A DNA stretch of 64,000 nucleotides from Gymnothorax reevesii (Eukaryota; Chordata; Actinopteri; Anguilliformes; Muraenidae), in contig CM056581.1 of assembly GCA_029721435.1 (NCBI GenBank), positions 66,415,712 to 66,479,711 on the forward strand, written 5' to 3'. Every line of letters starts with the position of its first letter. The first letter of the stretch is position 1. Below the pieces are notes generated by a model. That model did no database searches and was not told the DNA's origin. It worked only from the letters and a program-made list of their open reading frames with translations. The translations under genes and the position numbers were made by a program. Shown one piece after another: positions 47,792-58,620 of this stretch.

Positions 47792-47794
<3 letters not shown>
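46188..47794 (+). mobile_element. Full-length Tc1 element with intact transposase gene
   Basis: 1607 bases flanked by TA. The ends read CAGTTGGAAGCAGAATTATT and CAGTTGAAAGCAGAATTATT (complement). A second GCAGAATTATTGAACCCCC copy lies about 187 bases inside the left end (near 46375) and a GGGGTTCAATATTTCTGC copy (complement) about 182 bases inside the right end. This is the IR/DR arrangement known for Sleeping Beauty-type elements. The insertion target is a TA-rich microsatellite. Confidence 0.97.
46556..47578 (+). CDS. Tc1 transposase, 340 residues, DD34E, uninterrupted
   Basis: Cut-and-paste transposase acting at TA sites. Residues 1-110 are a paired-like domain with two helix-turn-helix units (first at about 13-47) joined by GRGTKRK. 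The catalytic core has D153 (WTDETKLELFG), the glycine-rich HGGGSVMLWGCCASSG box, D244 (QQDNDPKH) and E279 (NPIENLWW). The 340-residue length and D153/D244/E279 positions equal those of Sleeping Beauty-type transposases. No stop or frameshift. Start at the ATG that gives MPKSRELS, the usual N-terminus. Confidence 0.97.
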   Translation: MPKSRELSLEFRKEIIEFHKKGKGYKTIAKTLDVPRDTVANIIRKFKAKGTVANLPGRGTKRKITPATARWLGRQVNKNPRLTAKDLQEDLVRAGTDVSLATVRCTLHKQGLHARIPRRTPLLTSKHKKSRLQYAKTHLDKPHKFWDSVLWTDETKLELFGPMDQRYVWRKKNEAFAEKNTLPTVKHGGGSVMLWGCCASSGTGNLQRVEGKMDSFKYQEILEKNVMPSVRELRLGRNWWLQQDNDPKHRSKSTRAWFKKRSWKVLEWPSQSPDLNPIENLWWDSKKAVVGRKPGNLTELEAFAKEEWARIPKERCQMLISTYQTRLKQVIDAKGCAIKY

Positions 47795-47831
<37 letters not shown>

Positions 47832-47870
47832 TCTTTTTTTCTCATATTTTCATTTTCTCTTTTATTTATT

Positions 47871-48355
47871 TGTAATGTGAATATAGGCCACTGGATGACA
47901 GTATTTACCTTTTTTTTTATTCAGCTCAGACTGGAGCTATGTTTAGACATGTCCTGGACATGTCTGGGGCAAGTCCCCGAAAATAAAAAAAAAGAGGTCT
48001 AAATGTGGGTGGGGTCTGCAAAAGAGTATATAAGTAAAATAATTGAGACAGTAAAGTGGTAGGAGAAATTGCAAGGAGAAGGATACTTGTGACCAGACCT
48101 GTCATTTCTGTTCAAGACCTTTGAAGTTTCTTTTGTGGATTTTTGCCTGTGTTTGAGCATTTTTTTTTCTCACCCAGCACAATACCAGAAAACCCACAAG
48201 GACTGTAAATATTTCAGTTTTTTTTCTAATCAATCTTGGTCTTAGTTGTTGGTTAGTGTTAGTCTTTGTCTGTTAATTAAATTTGTTTAAGTTTTAAATT
48301 GTGTCTGTCATCCCTTGCTGTTGCTGTTGCTGTTGTGTAGTAAATTGTAATAACA
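47871..48355 (+). repeat. 5' LTR of the Gmr1-like element
   Basis: TG...CA limits, 485 bases. A TATATAA box lies at about 48028. It is followed by a TGGGGGCTCAAGTCCGGG primer-site candidate. Confidence 0.9.
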
Positions 48356-48358
48356 AAT

Positions 48359-48378
48359 TGGGGGCTCAAGTCCGGGAC
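48359..48378 (+). promoter_or_regulatory. Candidate tRNA primer-binding site
   Basis: TGGGGGCTCAAGTCCGGG begins with TGG as expected for pairing with a tRNA CCA end, just inside the 5' LTR. The tRNA was not identified. Confidence 0.5.
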
Positions 48379-48489
48379 AGACCATTGTGTGAGTAAGTTA
48401 TTGAAAATCTAACATTTCAAATTGTAAAATTGTTTTTTTGAATTTTCCTATATAAATATATTGACAGATCAACAGCAATTGATGATTTC

Positions 48490-51149
48490 TTGGCATCACC
48501 AACTGTTGAGGTTTTGAAGTCTTTTAAAAAGACAGAACTGCTAGAAATTTGCAGACAGTTAGAGCTGACAGAGGTAAAACCAGCCATGCGAAAAGCAAGA
48601 CTGGCTAGAGAGATAGTTGAATATTACATTGATGAAAATGTGTTTGCACCAGGAGATCTGGAACAGTTTCCAGGGGAAAATCCAAATATAGAAATGGAAC
48701 TTAAACTAAAAATGCTAGAGATTGAAAGGGAGGAAAAAGAGAGAGAAAGGGAGGAAAGAGAGAAAGAAAGGGAGGAAAGATAAAAAGAAAGGGAGGAAAA
48801 AGAGAAACAAAGAGAATTTGAGAGGGAAGAAAAAGAAAAACAAAGAGAATTTGAGAGAGAGAAAGAGGAAAGAGCAGAAAGAGAGAGAGACAGAGACAGA
48901 GAGATTTTGAATTAGAGAAATTCGATAGAGAAGAAAGACTCAAAATGGAGCAACTAAAAATTTAAATTGAAACTAAAAAAAAATTTTGTGCCAGTCAGGA
49001 GGTAAAACTGGTGCCTCCATTTTCGGAAAAGGACGTAGACAACTATTTCCAGTGTTTTGAAAAGGTAGCAAAGAGTTGCCAGTGGCCAAAGGAACACTGG
49101 CCTCTGATGTTGCAAACTGTCCTCAAGGGTAAAGCTCAACAAGCCTATTCGGCTTTGTCTGCAGATGATTCCTCTGATTATGAGGTAGTCAAAAAGGTTA
49201 TTTTGAGAGCTTATGAGTTGGTTTTAGAGGCTTACCGACAGAAATTCAGAGGTCTGAAGAAATCTGAAAATCAGACTTATGTGGAATTTGCTAATGAGAA
49301 GAGGGTTTGCTTTGAGCGCTGGTGTACTTCTATGGAGGTCAAGGATGATTTCAACTCACTAAAAGAGATGGTGTTAGTTGAAGAATTCAAGAACTGTGTT
49401 AAAGATGATATTAAGACATACCTTAATGAGAAGCAAGCACTGAATTTGCAATCAGCTGCCAAATTTGCAGATGAATATGTTCTCACACATAAGTCCAAAT
49501 TTCAGTCTAGCAGTAACAATAGATGGTCCCAATTTCAGAAAAAGGGTTACGCTGATACCCAAGATTCCTCACCCAAAGACAAAGACAAATCTGGTGATGG
49601 TGCTCAGAAATCCAGTAACAGGTCTGATCAAAGTGTGAAAGCTGACAGTGACAAAAGTGGTCTAGTTTGCAGTCATTGCAAGAAATCTGGTCATGTTACA
49701 ACTAACTGTTGGTTCCTAAAAGCTAAGAAAGAAAAAGAAAACGATACCAAACCAAATGCCTTTGTGAAAACAAGGTTAGAAACTACCCCTGTAGTAGATA
49801 ACCGATCTGCTAAATTACCTGCTTCTTGTGGGGCTAAAAAGCCTGATACTGCTGACTTTGTGAGGGAGGAATTTCTTCCATTTGTGTCAGAGGGATTTGT
49901 GGCTCTGAATGAGCATACTACTCCTGTCCCCATATATATCTTAAGAGATACCGGAGCTTCTCAGTCACTTTTGTTGATGGACTCCTTGGAGTTACGTGAT
50001 GAGACCGCTTCAGGGGATTTCATACTTGTACAAGGTATTGAAGGGAGGACTGTATCTGTACCCCTGCGCTCTATATTCTTGAAGTCAGATTTAGTTACAG
50101 GACAGGTAAAGGTGGGACTTATGTCAAGTCTACCTATAAAGGGTATTTCTCTGTTGCTAGGCAATGACCTGGCTGGGGGCAAAGTAGTTCCCCCTGTACA
50201 TCTTACTTCACAGCCGAGCACTGAAGATGGGGATGAGGACCCATCTCTGTATCCTTCTTGCGCAGTGACTCGTGCTATGGCCAAGAAGCCTAAAGAAGAT
50301 GTTGTGGTGCCGCCCAGCACATTGAATAGTCAGGACTCAGGTGGTTTGCCTCATGACTCTGATTGGCCTACTATGGTTTCTCCGTTTGAGGACTTATCAG
50401 ATACTTTTATCAGTTCTCTATTCAGCCAGCCGGATGGGTCTGGTGATTCTGATGTGTCTGGAGACTTGTCTCTGTCCAGAAAGCGGTTGATTGAGGAGCA
50501 AACTAATGATCCTGAAATTTGTGTACTAAACAGGAGAGCCCTTCCTGATAAAGAAATAGACGCAGTTCCAGTTGGGTATGATCTCAAGGATGGTGTGTTG
50601 ATGCGGAAGTGGCGCCCTCCTGATATCCCTGCCAATGCAGATTTGGCAGTGGTCAGGCAAATTGTTGTTCCGAAGGTCTACAGGAATGAGATCTTAACAA
50701 TGGCTCATAGTTTACCTTTAGGAGGTCATCTTGGTGTTAACAAGGCTGTTGATAAGATCATGAAACACTTCTTTTGGCCTGGGCTTCGGAAAGACGTTTC
50801 CAACTTTTGCAAAACCTGTCACACTTGTCAGGTAGTTGGAAAACACCAGTTAGACCCACCTGTAGCTCCATTGCAGCCTATCCCAGCATTTGGGGAGCCA
50901 TTCTCTAAGGTCATTGTTGATTGTGTTGGTCCATCACCCAAGACTAGATCTGGAAATCAGTACTTGTTGACAGTCATGTGTGCATCTACCAGATTCCCCG
51001 AAGCCATACCTCTAAGTAACATCAAGGCAACTGCAATCTCAAAGGCTTTGATAAATTCTTCACGTTGTTTGGCCTTCCCAGGGAAATTCAGTCAGACCAA
51101 GGTAGCAATTTCACTTCTGGTTTGTTTCAGCAGGTTGTGTATGAACTAG
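48490..51149 (+). pseudogene. gag, protease and first half of integrase (Gmr1-like), broken
   Basis: 48490-48783 has a SAP-like helical block then an Arg/Glu-rich coiled stretch ending at a stop. After a frameshift the frame from 49011 runs on. It includes a helical capsid region (DNYFQCFEKVAKSCQWPKEH...) resembling SCAN domains, a CCHC knuckle (CSHCKKSGHVTTNC, near 49668), a protease (RDTGASQSLL, near 49950), then an HHCC zinc region (GHLGVNKAVDKI; CKTCHTCQ) and the start of the integrase core (VIVDCVGP). No separate initiation codon is obvious at 48490. Confidence 0.9.
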
Positions 51150-53272
51150 GTGCAAAGCAGATTCTTTCTAGTGCCTATCATCCAGAAAGTCAGGGTGCCT
51201 TAGAGCGGTTTCATTCCACTCTCAAGACAATGATGAGGACTTATTGTTATGACCATGAGAAAGACTGGGATGAAGGTGTTCATTTGCTGTTGTTTGCAGC
51301 TAGAGAAGCAGTGCAGGAGTCTACTGTATTCAGTCCATTTGAGCTAGTGTTTGGTCATGAAGTGAGAGGACCTTTGCTATTATTGAGTGAACAATGGCAA
51401 GAGGAAGAGCCGCACATCAGTCTGTTAGACTATGTTAGCAAGATCAAGGAAAGATTGCGTGCAGCTTGTGACCTAGCCAAAGAGAACTTGAAATCAAGTC
51501 AGGGAAAAATGAAAACTTGGTATGATCATAAGGCTAGAAGCCGTGAGTTTAAACCAGGAGACAAGGTCCTTGTGTTGTTTCCCTTGCAGTCCAATCCATT
51601 GCAGGCTAGATTTCATGGTCCGTATGAAATTCTGACAAAACTCAATGATCTAAATTACATTGTGAAGACTCCAGATAGGAGAAAACCAAAACAATGGTGT
51701 CACATTAACATGCTGAAGCCTTATCATGACAGAAATGCTAGGGTTGCAGCTGTCACTTCAGATTCTCCTATGGCCGAGATTTGTGAAGATGAGGGGGAGT
51801 TTCAAGATGATGAACCTAGAATTAAAGCTGAAGTTCTTTCATGTAAATTGTCAAATTCTGAAGTGTTGCAAAATCTTGATGTAAAACTCCAGCACTTAGA
51901 ACCCTCACAGAGAGATCAGTTTGAGAGGTTGATCAAGAAATATGAGGATCTGTTTCCTGATGTTCCAAAAAGAGTTTCCATAGCCTCTCATGATGTAGAT
52001 GTTGGTGATGCCAAACCAATAAAACAGCATCCGTACCGGATGAATCCTGAAAAGAGAAAGATTGCTGAGAAAGAGGTTGAGTACATGTTAGAACATGATA
52101 TTATCAGACCCTCCAACTCAGATTGGAGTTCACCCTGTGTGCTAGTTCCAAAACCTGATGGAAGTACTAGATTCTGTACAGATTATCGCAAAGTCAATGC
52201 TGTAACTAGAACTGATGTGTTTCCAATACCTAGGATTGATGATTGTATTGATAGAGTAGGGCAAGCAAAGTTTCTGACCAAGATTGATTTATTGAAGGGT
52301 TATTGATGTGTGCCTTTAACTGAGAGGGCCAAGAGCATCTCTGCTTTTGCCACACTATCTGGATTGTACCAGTATGAAGTCCTACCCTTTGGCATGAAAA
52401 ATGCCCCAGCCACGTTCCAAAGGATGATACAGTCTACAATCGCCGGATTGCCACACACGGGTGCATACATCGATGACCTGATCACATGGAGTGACTCCTG
52501 GGAAGAACATCTAAAAGATGTAGAGATGTTGTTCCAGCGCCTGACCCAGGCTAACCTGACTGTTAACCTGAAAAAGAGTGACTTTGGTTGTGCTACTGTC
52601 ACCTATCTTGGCTACGTCATAGGCCAGGGTAAGGTGGCACCCATAAATGCTAAAGTCCAAGCCATCATGGACTTTCCAGTTCCTGACAACAAAAAAGCTT
52701 TGCGCCGCTTCCTTGGAATGATCGGGTACTACCGCAAGTTCTGCAAGAACTTTGCTGAGATTGCTCTCAGTCTAACTAACCAACTGAAGAAAGGCGTAAA
52801 GTTCACTTGGGATGATGCATGCCAGAGAGCCTTCGATCGCCTGAAGTCTCTGCTGTGTCACTTCCCCGTGCTCAAATCTCCTGACTTCAACAAACCGTTC
52901 TCCATCGCGGTCGATGCTAGCGACCAAGCTTGTGGATCTGTGCTCCTCCAGAGAAGTGACTCTGATGACATTGAGCATCCCGTGGCATACTTCTCCAGGA
53001 AGTTCAATCGCCACCAAACAAACTATTCCACAATAGGGAAGGAACTGTTGGCTCTCGTCCTTTCTTTACAACACTTTGATGTTTATGTTTGTACAGGGCA
53101 AAAGCCAATGATTGTGTACACTGACCACAATCCGTTAATGTTTTTGAGTAAGATGAAAAACAAGAATCGGAGATTGTTGAATTGGAGTTTGATTTTACAG
53201 GAGTTTGACTTGGAAATTAAGCATGTGAAGGGTACAGACAATGTAATTGCTGATTGCTTATCCCGTGTTTGA
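51065..53272 (+). pseudogene. Integrase core, reverse transcriptase and RNase H (Gmr1-like)
   Basis: From the frameshift near 51055 come IQSDQGSNF (second Asp) and GALERFHSTLK (Glu) of the integrase, then a basic chromodomain-less tail. RT follows: PIKQHPYRMNP, PKPDGSTRFCTDYRKVN, a TGA at 52304 just after KIDLLKGY, then FGMKNAPATFQRM and YIDDLITW. RNase H has AVDASDQACGSVL, IGKELLAL and YTDHNPL and ends NVIADCLSRV at 53272. A polypurine tract (GGAATGGAGG) precedes the 3' LTR. Confidence 0.92.
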
Positions 53273-53408
53273 ATATGTATATATATATCATGTGTTTATT
53301 TGAATATTGTATGATATGTATATATAGACAAGTGTTCACTTTACATTTTGTATTGAAAAGAAAAATTTTGCCTTTATGAGTCAAAATTTTTCCCTTTTGG
53401 AATGGAGG

Positions 53409-53891
53409 TGTAATGTGAATATAGGCCACTGGATGGCAGTATTTACCTTTCTTTTATTCAGCTCAGACTGGAGCTATGTTTAGACATGTCCTGGACATGG
53501 CTGGGGCAAGTCCCCGAAAATAAAAAAAAGAGGTCTAAATGTGGGTGGGGTCTGCAAAAGAGTATATAAGGAAAAGAATTGAGACAGTAAAGTGGTAGGA
53601 GAAATTGCAAGGAGAAGGATACTTGTGACCAGACCTGTCATTTCTGTTCAAGACCTTTGAAGTTTCTTTTGTAGATTTTTGCCTGTGTTTGAGCATTTTT
53701 TTTCTCACCCAGCACATCACCAGGAAACCCACGAGGACTGTAAATATTTCAGTTTTTTTTTCTAATCAATCTTGGTCTTTGTTGTTGGTTAGTGTTAGTC
53801 TTTGTCTGTTAATTAAATGTGTTTAAGTTTTAAATTGTGTCTGTCATCCCTTGCTGTTGCTGTTGCTGTTGTGTAGTAAATTGTAATAACA
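53409..53891 (+). repeat. 3' LTR of the Gmr1-like element
   Basis: 483 bases, differing from the 5' LTR by about a dozen substitutions and small A/T-run changes. It is followed by AATTGGGG, the same bases that follow the 5' LTR, before similarity ends. Confidence 0.9.
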
Positions 53892-54541
53892 AATTGGGGC
53901 CATAACATATTGTTGTCAATGAGGAGACGTGTGAATATCCATTTTGATGTCTTTCATGCTGGTGGCCGATCCGGAGACATTAGATAGAATCATTTGAGCA
54001 GAGCAAACTATTTGTGGCTGAGTTGGGTTAAGGTGAGGGATAGGGATAGCATTCCCTACAAGTTGGATAGGGATTGAGATGGTTTAGTTCGTTTGATGAT
54101 GAGTGTGCCGTTCGGCACGCGGCGAGTACGGTTGGAAGAGGAGGAGGAGGGGGATTCGGCACGATATATATACATACATACACACACAGACACACACTAA
54201 ACTTTGTGCGCATTCGCCTGCTTATGACAGAATAGATCAGTGTCATGACAAATTAAAAACAATGTGCGCGGTGCCAAAGTCTTGCAGTTATGAGGCAGAC
54301 AGGTTGATTTCTCGCGGTGTGAGGCGCGGATAACATGAGCGAAATTATAGATAAGGTCCTTTTCCTTCTTAATGATCTATTATTGTCGTTAACGTCATAT
54401 AATTGGGCAGCCTTAAATGCACCCGCGTGTTTCCCATTTCGAATGGAAAGAAAGGGCGCGATGAAATTGGACGTACGTGCACAAAGTTTATGACGAGACT
54501 ATATAGAGTGGTATAGTCCTCAACGACCAACAAGAACCAAA
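53892..54541. other. Sequence between the Gmr1-like element and the Merlin gene
   Basis: Holds AT/CA microsatellite text at 54163-54200 and the expected 5' flank of the Merlin gene, with a TATATAG word near 54498. I could not fix the left Merlin terminus. No gene recognised. Confidence 0.45.
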
Positions 54542-54619
54542 ATGAGTAATTGCACGGTGCAAGATGAGTGGAACTTGTGGCGGCTCTCTGGGCAGCTGCG
54601 GACTTCAGAGACCACGATT

Positions 54620-54824
54620 TGTGATACATTGAACCCTGCATCGTAAATCGGATCATTCCGAGTTTAGAGGCGCCCTCTACTGGCGTTTAGGTGTTGGGAT
54701 ACTTGATGTGCACATACGTACATGTACAGCAGTCCTGAAGTTAAATAAAGAACGTGACCAGTCACATTCGTAGCAACCGCGCCTCATTCCTCTTTATATT
54801 TGGATCATATCCGAATATATTACA
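54620..54824 (+). repeat. 5' LTR of the Merlin-resident Gypsy element
   Basis: 205 bases. Contains AATAAAG (54744) as a poly(A) signal candidate. TGGCGACGAGGATGGGAT just inside is the candidate primer-binding site. Confidence 0.95.
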
Positions 54825-54973
54825 GTGGCGACGAGGATGGGATTTCCTTGTCATTAGAAGGGAATCCTGATTGCAGAGCTAGTTAATTAAAGTGTTTAGT
54901 CGGAGTAATAACTGCACTACAAGCTAGCGTCTGGCAAGTCGGTCAAGCGAAGTTAACGTAACTACACAGCAGG

Positions 54974-55686
54974 ATGGCGAAATGCATCGGACAAATCTCC
55001 GAATACAAAGAAGGTCAGGAGAACTTTGAATCGTATCTTGAGAGGTTTGAGCAATGGATGATATGCAACGAAATCAATGATGACAAAAAGGTCAGTGTGT
55101 TCCTGTCCGTTATTGGCGCGGAAGCCTTCAGGCTATTAAAGAATCTAGCCCTGCCAGACAAGCCGAGTAACCTAGCCTACAGTGTGCTAAAGGAAAAACT
55201 CTCCACACATTATAAGCCCAAACCGCTAATCATAGCCGAACGGTTTCGATTTCAAAAAAGGAATCAGTTGGACAATGAGTCTGTGTCGGATTACATTGTT
55301 GCTTTAAAACAACTTTCCACACATTGTGAATTCGGTACCTATTTAAATGAAGCACTGAGGGACCGATTAGAAGCGGGTTGAAAGTGGAGGCTATACAACG
55401 GAAACTGCTGGCTGAACATGATCTTGCGTTTAAAACTTCATGCGAAGTGGCTTTGTCAATGGAAATGGCATCGAAAAATACGATGGAGTTTGCCAATAAA
55501 ATTAAGGGAAGTGCGACCGTGAATAAAATCGACAAAAAGAAAGTAATCAAGGGTGCTTGGAAAAGCAGCCTAGCTACGGATAACTCCAGACCACAAAAAC
55601 AGGACACACACCAGCTATGTTACCGATGTGGTGGTTATAACCATGCAGCGACAGGGTGCAGGTATAAATCAGAAAAGTGCCACTAG
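54974..55686 (+). pseudogene. gag of the Merlin-resident Gypsy element
   Basis: 54974-55381 encodes the capsid-like part (MAKCIGQISEYKEGQENF, then SYLERFEQWM); a frameshift near 55378 leads into 55378-55686 with a first CCHC knuckle (CYRCGGYNHAATGC). A TAG at 55684-55686 falls just before a second knuckle (CSKIGHIAKMC). Confidence 0.9.
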
Positions 55687-55713
55687 TGTTCGAAAATCGG
55701 ACACATAGCTAAA

Positions 55714-58620
55714 ATGTGCCGAACCAAAGGTAAACAAGGACAGACTCAGTTTGTGGCTGAGGACAAGTCCAATGCTGTACAGGGAGTTGGAGATGAGGAG
55801 GAACTATTTGGGGTGTACACTGTTAAAATAATTGAAAATGGAAAAAAGGACATTACTGTAAACGTTGACCTAGAAGGTAACCCGGTGAACATGCATCTGG
55901 ACACAGGCGCTGCTGTAACCTTGGTGTCTGAGATAGTGTACAAGGAAAATCTCTCTCATCTTCCACTCCAGGAGAGTAAAATGCGGTTGTCCACCTTTTC
56001 AGGGGAAAACATTCCTTTGATGGGGCAAGTGACTGTTCATGCCAAATATCAAAAACAGAGTGCTAATCTACCCCTGGTGATAGTCAAAGGTGACAGACCA
56101 GCCCTCCTGGGCCGAAACTGGCTGACAAAATTTAAATTGGATTGGGCCAACTTATTTTCAGTTAGCCCAGCAGGCGGCAGTATAAATGCAGACGTTGAAG
56201 CTGTGTTGCAGCAACATAAAGCAGTGTTCACTGAAGGGCCTGGAACTATTCGTGAATTCAAAGCCCATATTACCTTGAAGCCGGATGCCAAACCAGTTTT
56301 CCGGAAGGCACGACCGGTGCCATATGCGCTAAAGGAAGCGGTTGAGAAGGAATTAAATAGGCTGGAAAATGCGGGCATCATTTCAAAAATAGACCACAGT
56401 GAATGGGCGGCCCCAATTGTTGTGGTACCCAAGTCAGACAACTCAATACGCATCTGTGGGGACTACAAGGTCACAGTTAATCCGAGTGTGGAGGAGGAAA
56501 AATACCCCCTACCTAACATTGAAGACCTGTTTGCAACACTAGCCGGTGGTACACTGTTCAGTAAATTAGATCTCTTGCATGCCTATCAACAGCTCGAGCT
56601 GGAGAAGGGCTCAGAGAAGTATTTAGCAATAAATACTCACAAAGGGTTGTATGTCTATCATAGACTCTCATATGGGGTATCCAGTGCTCCCGCAATGTTT
56701 CAGAATGTGATGGACCAGATTTTTCAAGGCTTGGAGCATGTAACCTGCTTTCTAGATGACATCCTCATCACTGGGAGAACGAGGGAGGAGCATCTGAGGA
56801 ATCTCGAGGAGGTCCTGACCCGACTGGAAAGCTACGGGGTAAGAGTGAAACGGGCCAAATGTGATTTCATGCAGGAGAAGGTTGAGTACCTGGGGCACCT
56901 GATAGATAGTGAGGGACTCCACCCCACAGAGACAAAGGTTGCAGCTATTGTAAACGCACCCAGGCCAACGAATGTCACCGAGTTAAGGTCATTTCTGGGA
57001 CTTTTAAATTATTATGGCCGCTTTATGAAAGACCTGTCAACCTTACTGCAGCCACTGCACCAACTTCTGAAGAAAGAAGTACATTGGGAGTGGACATCTG
57101 AGTGCACTGTTGCATTCCAGGCTGCAAAAGCGCAATTAGTGAAAAGCTCTGTAGTGGTACATTATGACACGCAGAAACCCTTAAGACTAGCGTGTGATGC
57201 ATCCCCTTATGGGATTGGCGCGGTCATGTCGCACATAATGGGGAATGGGGACGAGAAACCCATCGCCTTTGCATCCCGCACGTTAACGGAGGCGGGGAGC
57301 AAATGTAGTCAGATAGAGAAGGAAGCTTTGGCCATTATATTTGGAGTGACTAAATTCCATAAATATTTGTATGGCCGTAAGTTCAGTTTAATTACTGACC
57401 ACAAACCACTTTTAGCCATCTTGGGACCAAAATCGGAAATTCCCACATTAGCAGCCTTACGGATGCAGAGATGGGCGCTGAGGCTGATGGCATATGACTA
57501 TAGCATTGAATACAGAACGTCAGCTGAAAATGCTAATGTAGATGCTTTATCGAGACTGCCTGGTATAGAGAAGGATAGCACAGCAGAAGAAAACAGCATC
57601 TTTTATTTCTCTCTTGTGGATGAATTGCCTGTGCACGCTAAGGAAATTGCACAGAGCACTCTTAAAGACCCAGTCTTACAAAAAGTGCTGGAGTTCACCC
57701 AGAGTGGTTGGCCGAGCTATGTGCAGGATGAAGCCCTGACGCCTTTCTTTAGCCGTAGGACAGAACTATCGGTAGAGCAAGGATGCATTCTGTGGGGGCT
57801 ACGAGTAATCATTCCGCCAGCACATAGGGAAAGACTGTTACATGACTTACATCAAGGGCACCCAGGAGGGTGTAAAATGAAGGCTTTAGCACGGAGCTGC
57901 ATGTGGTGGCCTCTGATGGACAAGGACATAGAAGGCACAGTACGGCAATGTGAGGCATGTCAAGCTGTGAGGAAACTACCAGCAGTAGTGCCGCTTCACT
58001 GCTGGCAGTGGCCCACTAGGTTGTGGCAGAGGCTACATATAGACTTTGCAGAGAAAGACCAACAACACTTCTTAGTATTAGTTGACAGTCATTCCAAATG
58101 GCTAGAGGTCATTCCCATGGCAACAACCACCGCAACAAAAACGATTGAGGTGTTGCGGAACATCTTTGCTGCCTATGGTCTCCCTGAGGAGATTGTCTCG
58201 GACAATGGTCCACAGTTCACCTCACTAGAGTACAAGACATTCCTGCAAAGCAATGGAATAAAGCAAACTTTGGTACCGGCCTACCATCCCGCATCTAATG
58301 GAGCTGCAGAAAGAGCCGTCCAAACGGTCAAAGCGTCACTCTTGAAACAGGTGCTGGATGAGAAATACCAAAATATCACAGTAACTCTTCAGCATAGGCT
58401 GGCCAACTTCCTGTTACTGTACCGGAGTACACCTCACAGCGTCACAGGATGCACGCCAGCAGATTTATTCCTGAAACGACAGATAAGAACTAGGTTCAGC
58501 TTTCTGAAACCAAATTTAGCTGGTGTGGTAGAAACCAAACAACAAAGGCAAAAGAAGTACCACGACCATGGCTCCTCCAAACTGAGACATCTGTCGGAAG
58601 GTGACTCAGTCCTGATCTGA
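55714..58620 (+). CDS. pol of the Merlin-resident Gypsy element, 968 residues open
   Basis: Protease HLDTGAAVTLVSE and PALLGRNWL; RT with RPVPYALKEAVEKEL, FSKLDLLHAYQQLEL and FLDDILITG; RNase H with ACDASPYGIGAVM, EKEALAI and TDHKPLLAIL; integrase with an HHCC zinc region (HPGGCKMKALARSC; CEACQ), D (HIDFAEK), D (VSDNGPQFTS) and E (GAAERAVQ). It ends at a TGA (58618-58620) beyond which the same frame continues to 59055. Confidence 0.94.
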   Translation: MCRTKGKQGQTQFVAEDKSNAVQGVGDEEELFGVYTVKIIENGKKDITVNVDLEGNPVNMHLDTGAAVTLVSEIVYKENLSHLPLQESKMRLSTFSGENIPLMGQVTVHAKYQKQSANLPLVIVKGDRPALLGRNWLTKFKLDWANLFSVSPAGGSINADVEAVLQQHKAVFTEGPGTIREFKAHITLKPDAKPVFRKARPVPYALKEAVEKELNRLENAGIISKIDHSEWAAPIVVVPKSDNSIRICGDYKVTVNPSVEEEKYPLPNIEDLFATLAGGTLFSKLDLLHAYQQLELEKGSEKYLAINTHKGLYVYHRLSYGVSSAPAMFQNVMDQIFQGLEHVTCFLDDILITGRTREEHLRNLEEVLTRLESYGVRVKRAKCDFMQEKVEYLGHLIDSEGLHPTETKVAAIVNAPRPTNVTELRSFLGLLNYYGRFMKDLSTLLQPLHQLLKKEVHWEWTSECTVAFQAAKAQLVKSSVVVHYDTQKPLRLACDASPYGIGAVMSHIMGNGDEKPIAFASRTLTEAGSKCSQIEKEALAIIFGVTKFHKYLYGRKFSLITDHKPLLAILGPKSEIPTLAALRMQRWALRLMAYDYSIEYRTSAENANVDALSRLPGIEKDSTAEENSIFYFSLVDELPVHAKEIAQSTLKDPVLQKVLEFTQSGWPSYVQDEALTPFFSRRTELSVEQGCILWGLRVIIPPAHRERLLHDLHQGHPGGCKMKALARSCMWWPLMDKDIEGTVRQCEACQAVRKLPAVVPLHCWQWPTRLWQRLHIDFAEKDQQHFLVLVDSHSKWLEVIPMATTTATKTIEVLRNIFAAYGLPEEIVSDNGPQFTSLEYKTFLQSNGIKQTLVPAYHPASNGAAERAVQTVKASLLKQVLDEKYQNITVTLQHRLANFLLLYRSTPHSVTGCTPADLFLKRQIRTRFSFLKPNLAGVVETKQQRQKKYHDHGSSKLRHLSEGDSVLI

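Larger units (their letters stand above)
47871..53891 (+). mobile_element. Ty3/gypsy element of Gmr1 type (integrase before RT)
   Basis: LTRs at 47871-48355 and 53409-53891 (about 97% alike by eye) bracket gag, protease, integrase, reverse transcriptase and RNase H in that order. Integrase ahead of RT is the copia order; within Ty3/gypsy it is known from the Gmr1 group of deuterostomes. The sequences themselves are gypsy-type. The coding region has one stop in gag, a frameshift between gag parts, one frameshift in integrase and one stop in RT. No 5-base target duplication was found. Confidence 0.93.

Noticed and set aside
54256..54333. Short frame with CAVPKSCSY resembling the start of a THAP domain
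   Set aside because: The required C2CH spacing and following residues are missing; the frame stops after a few residues.
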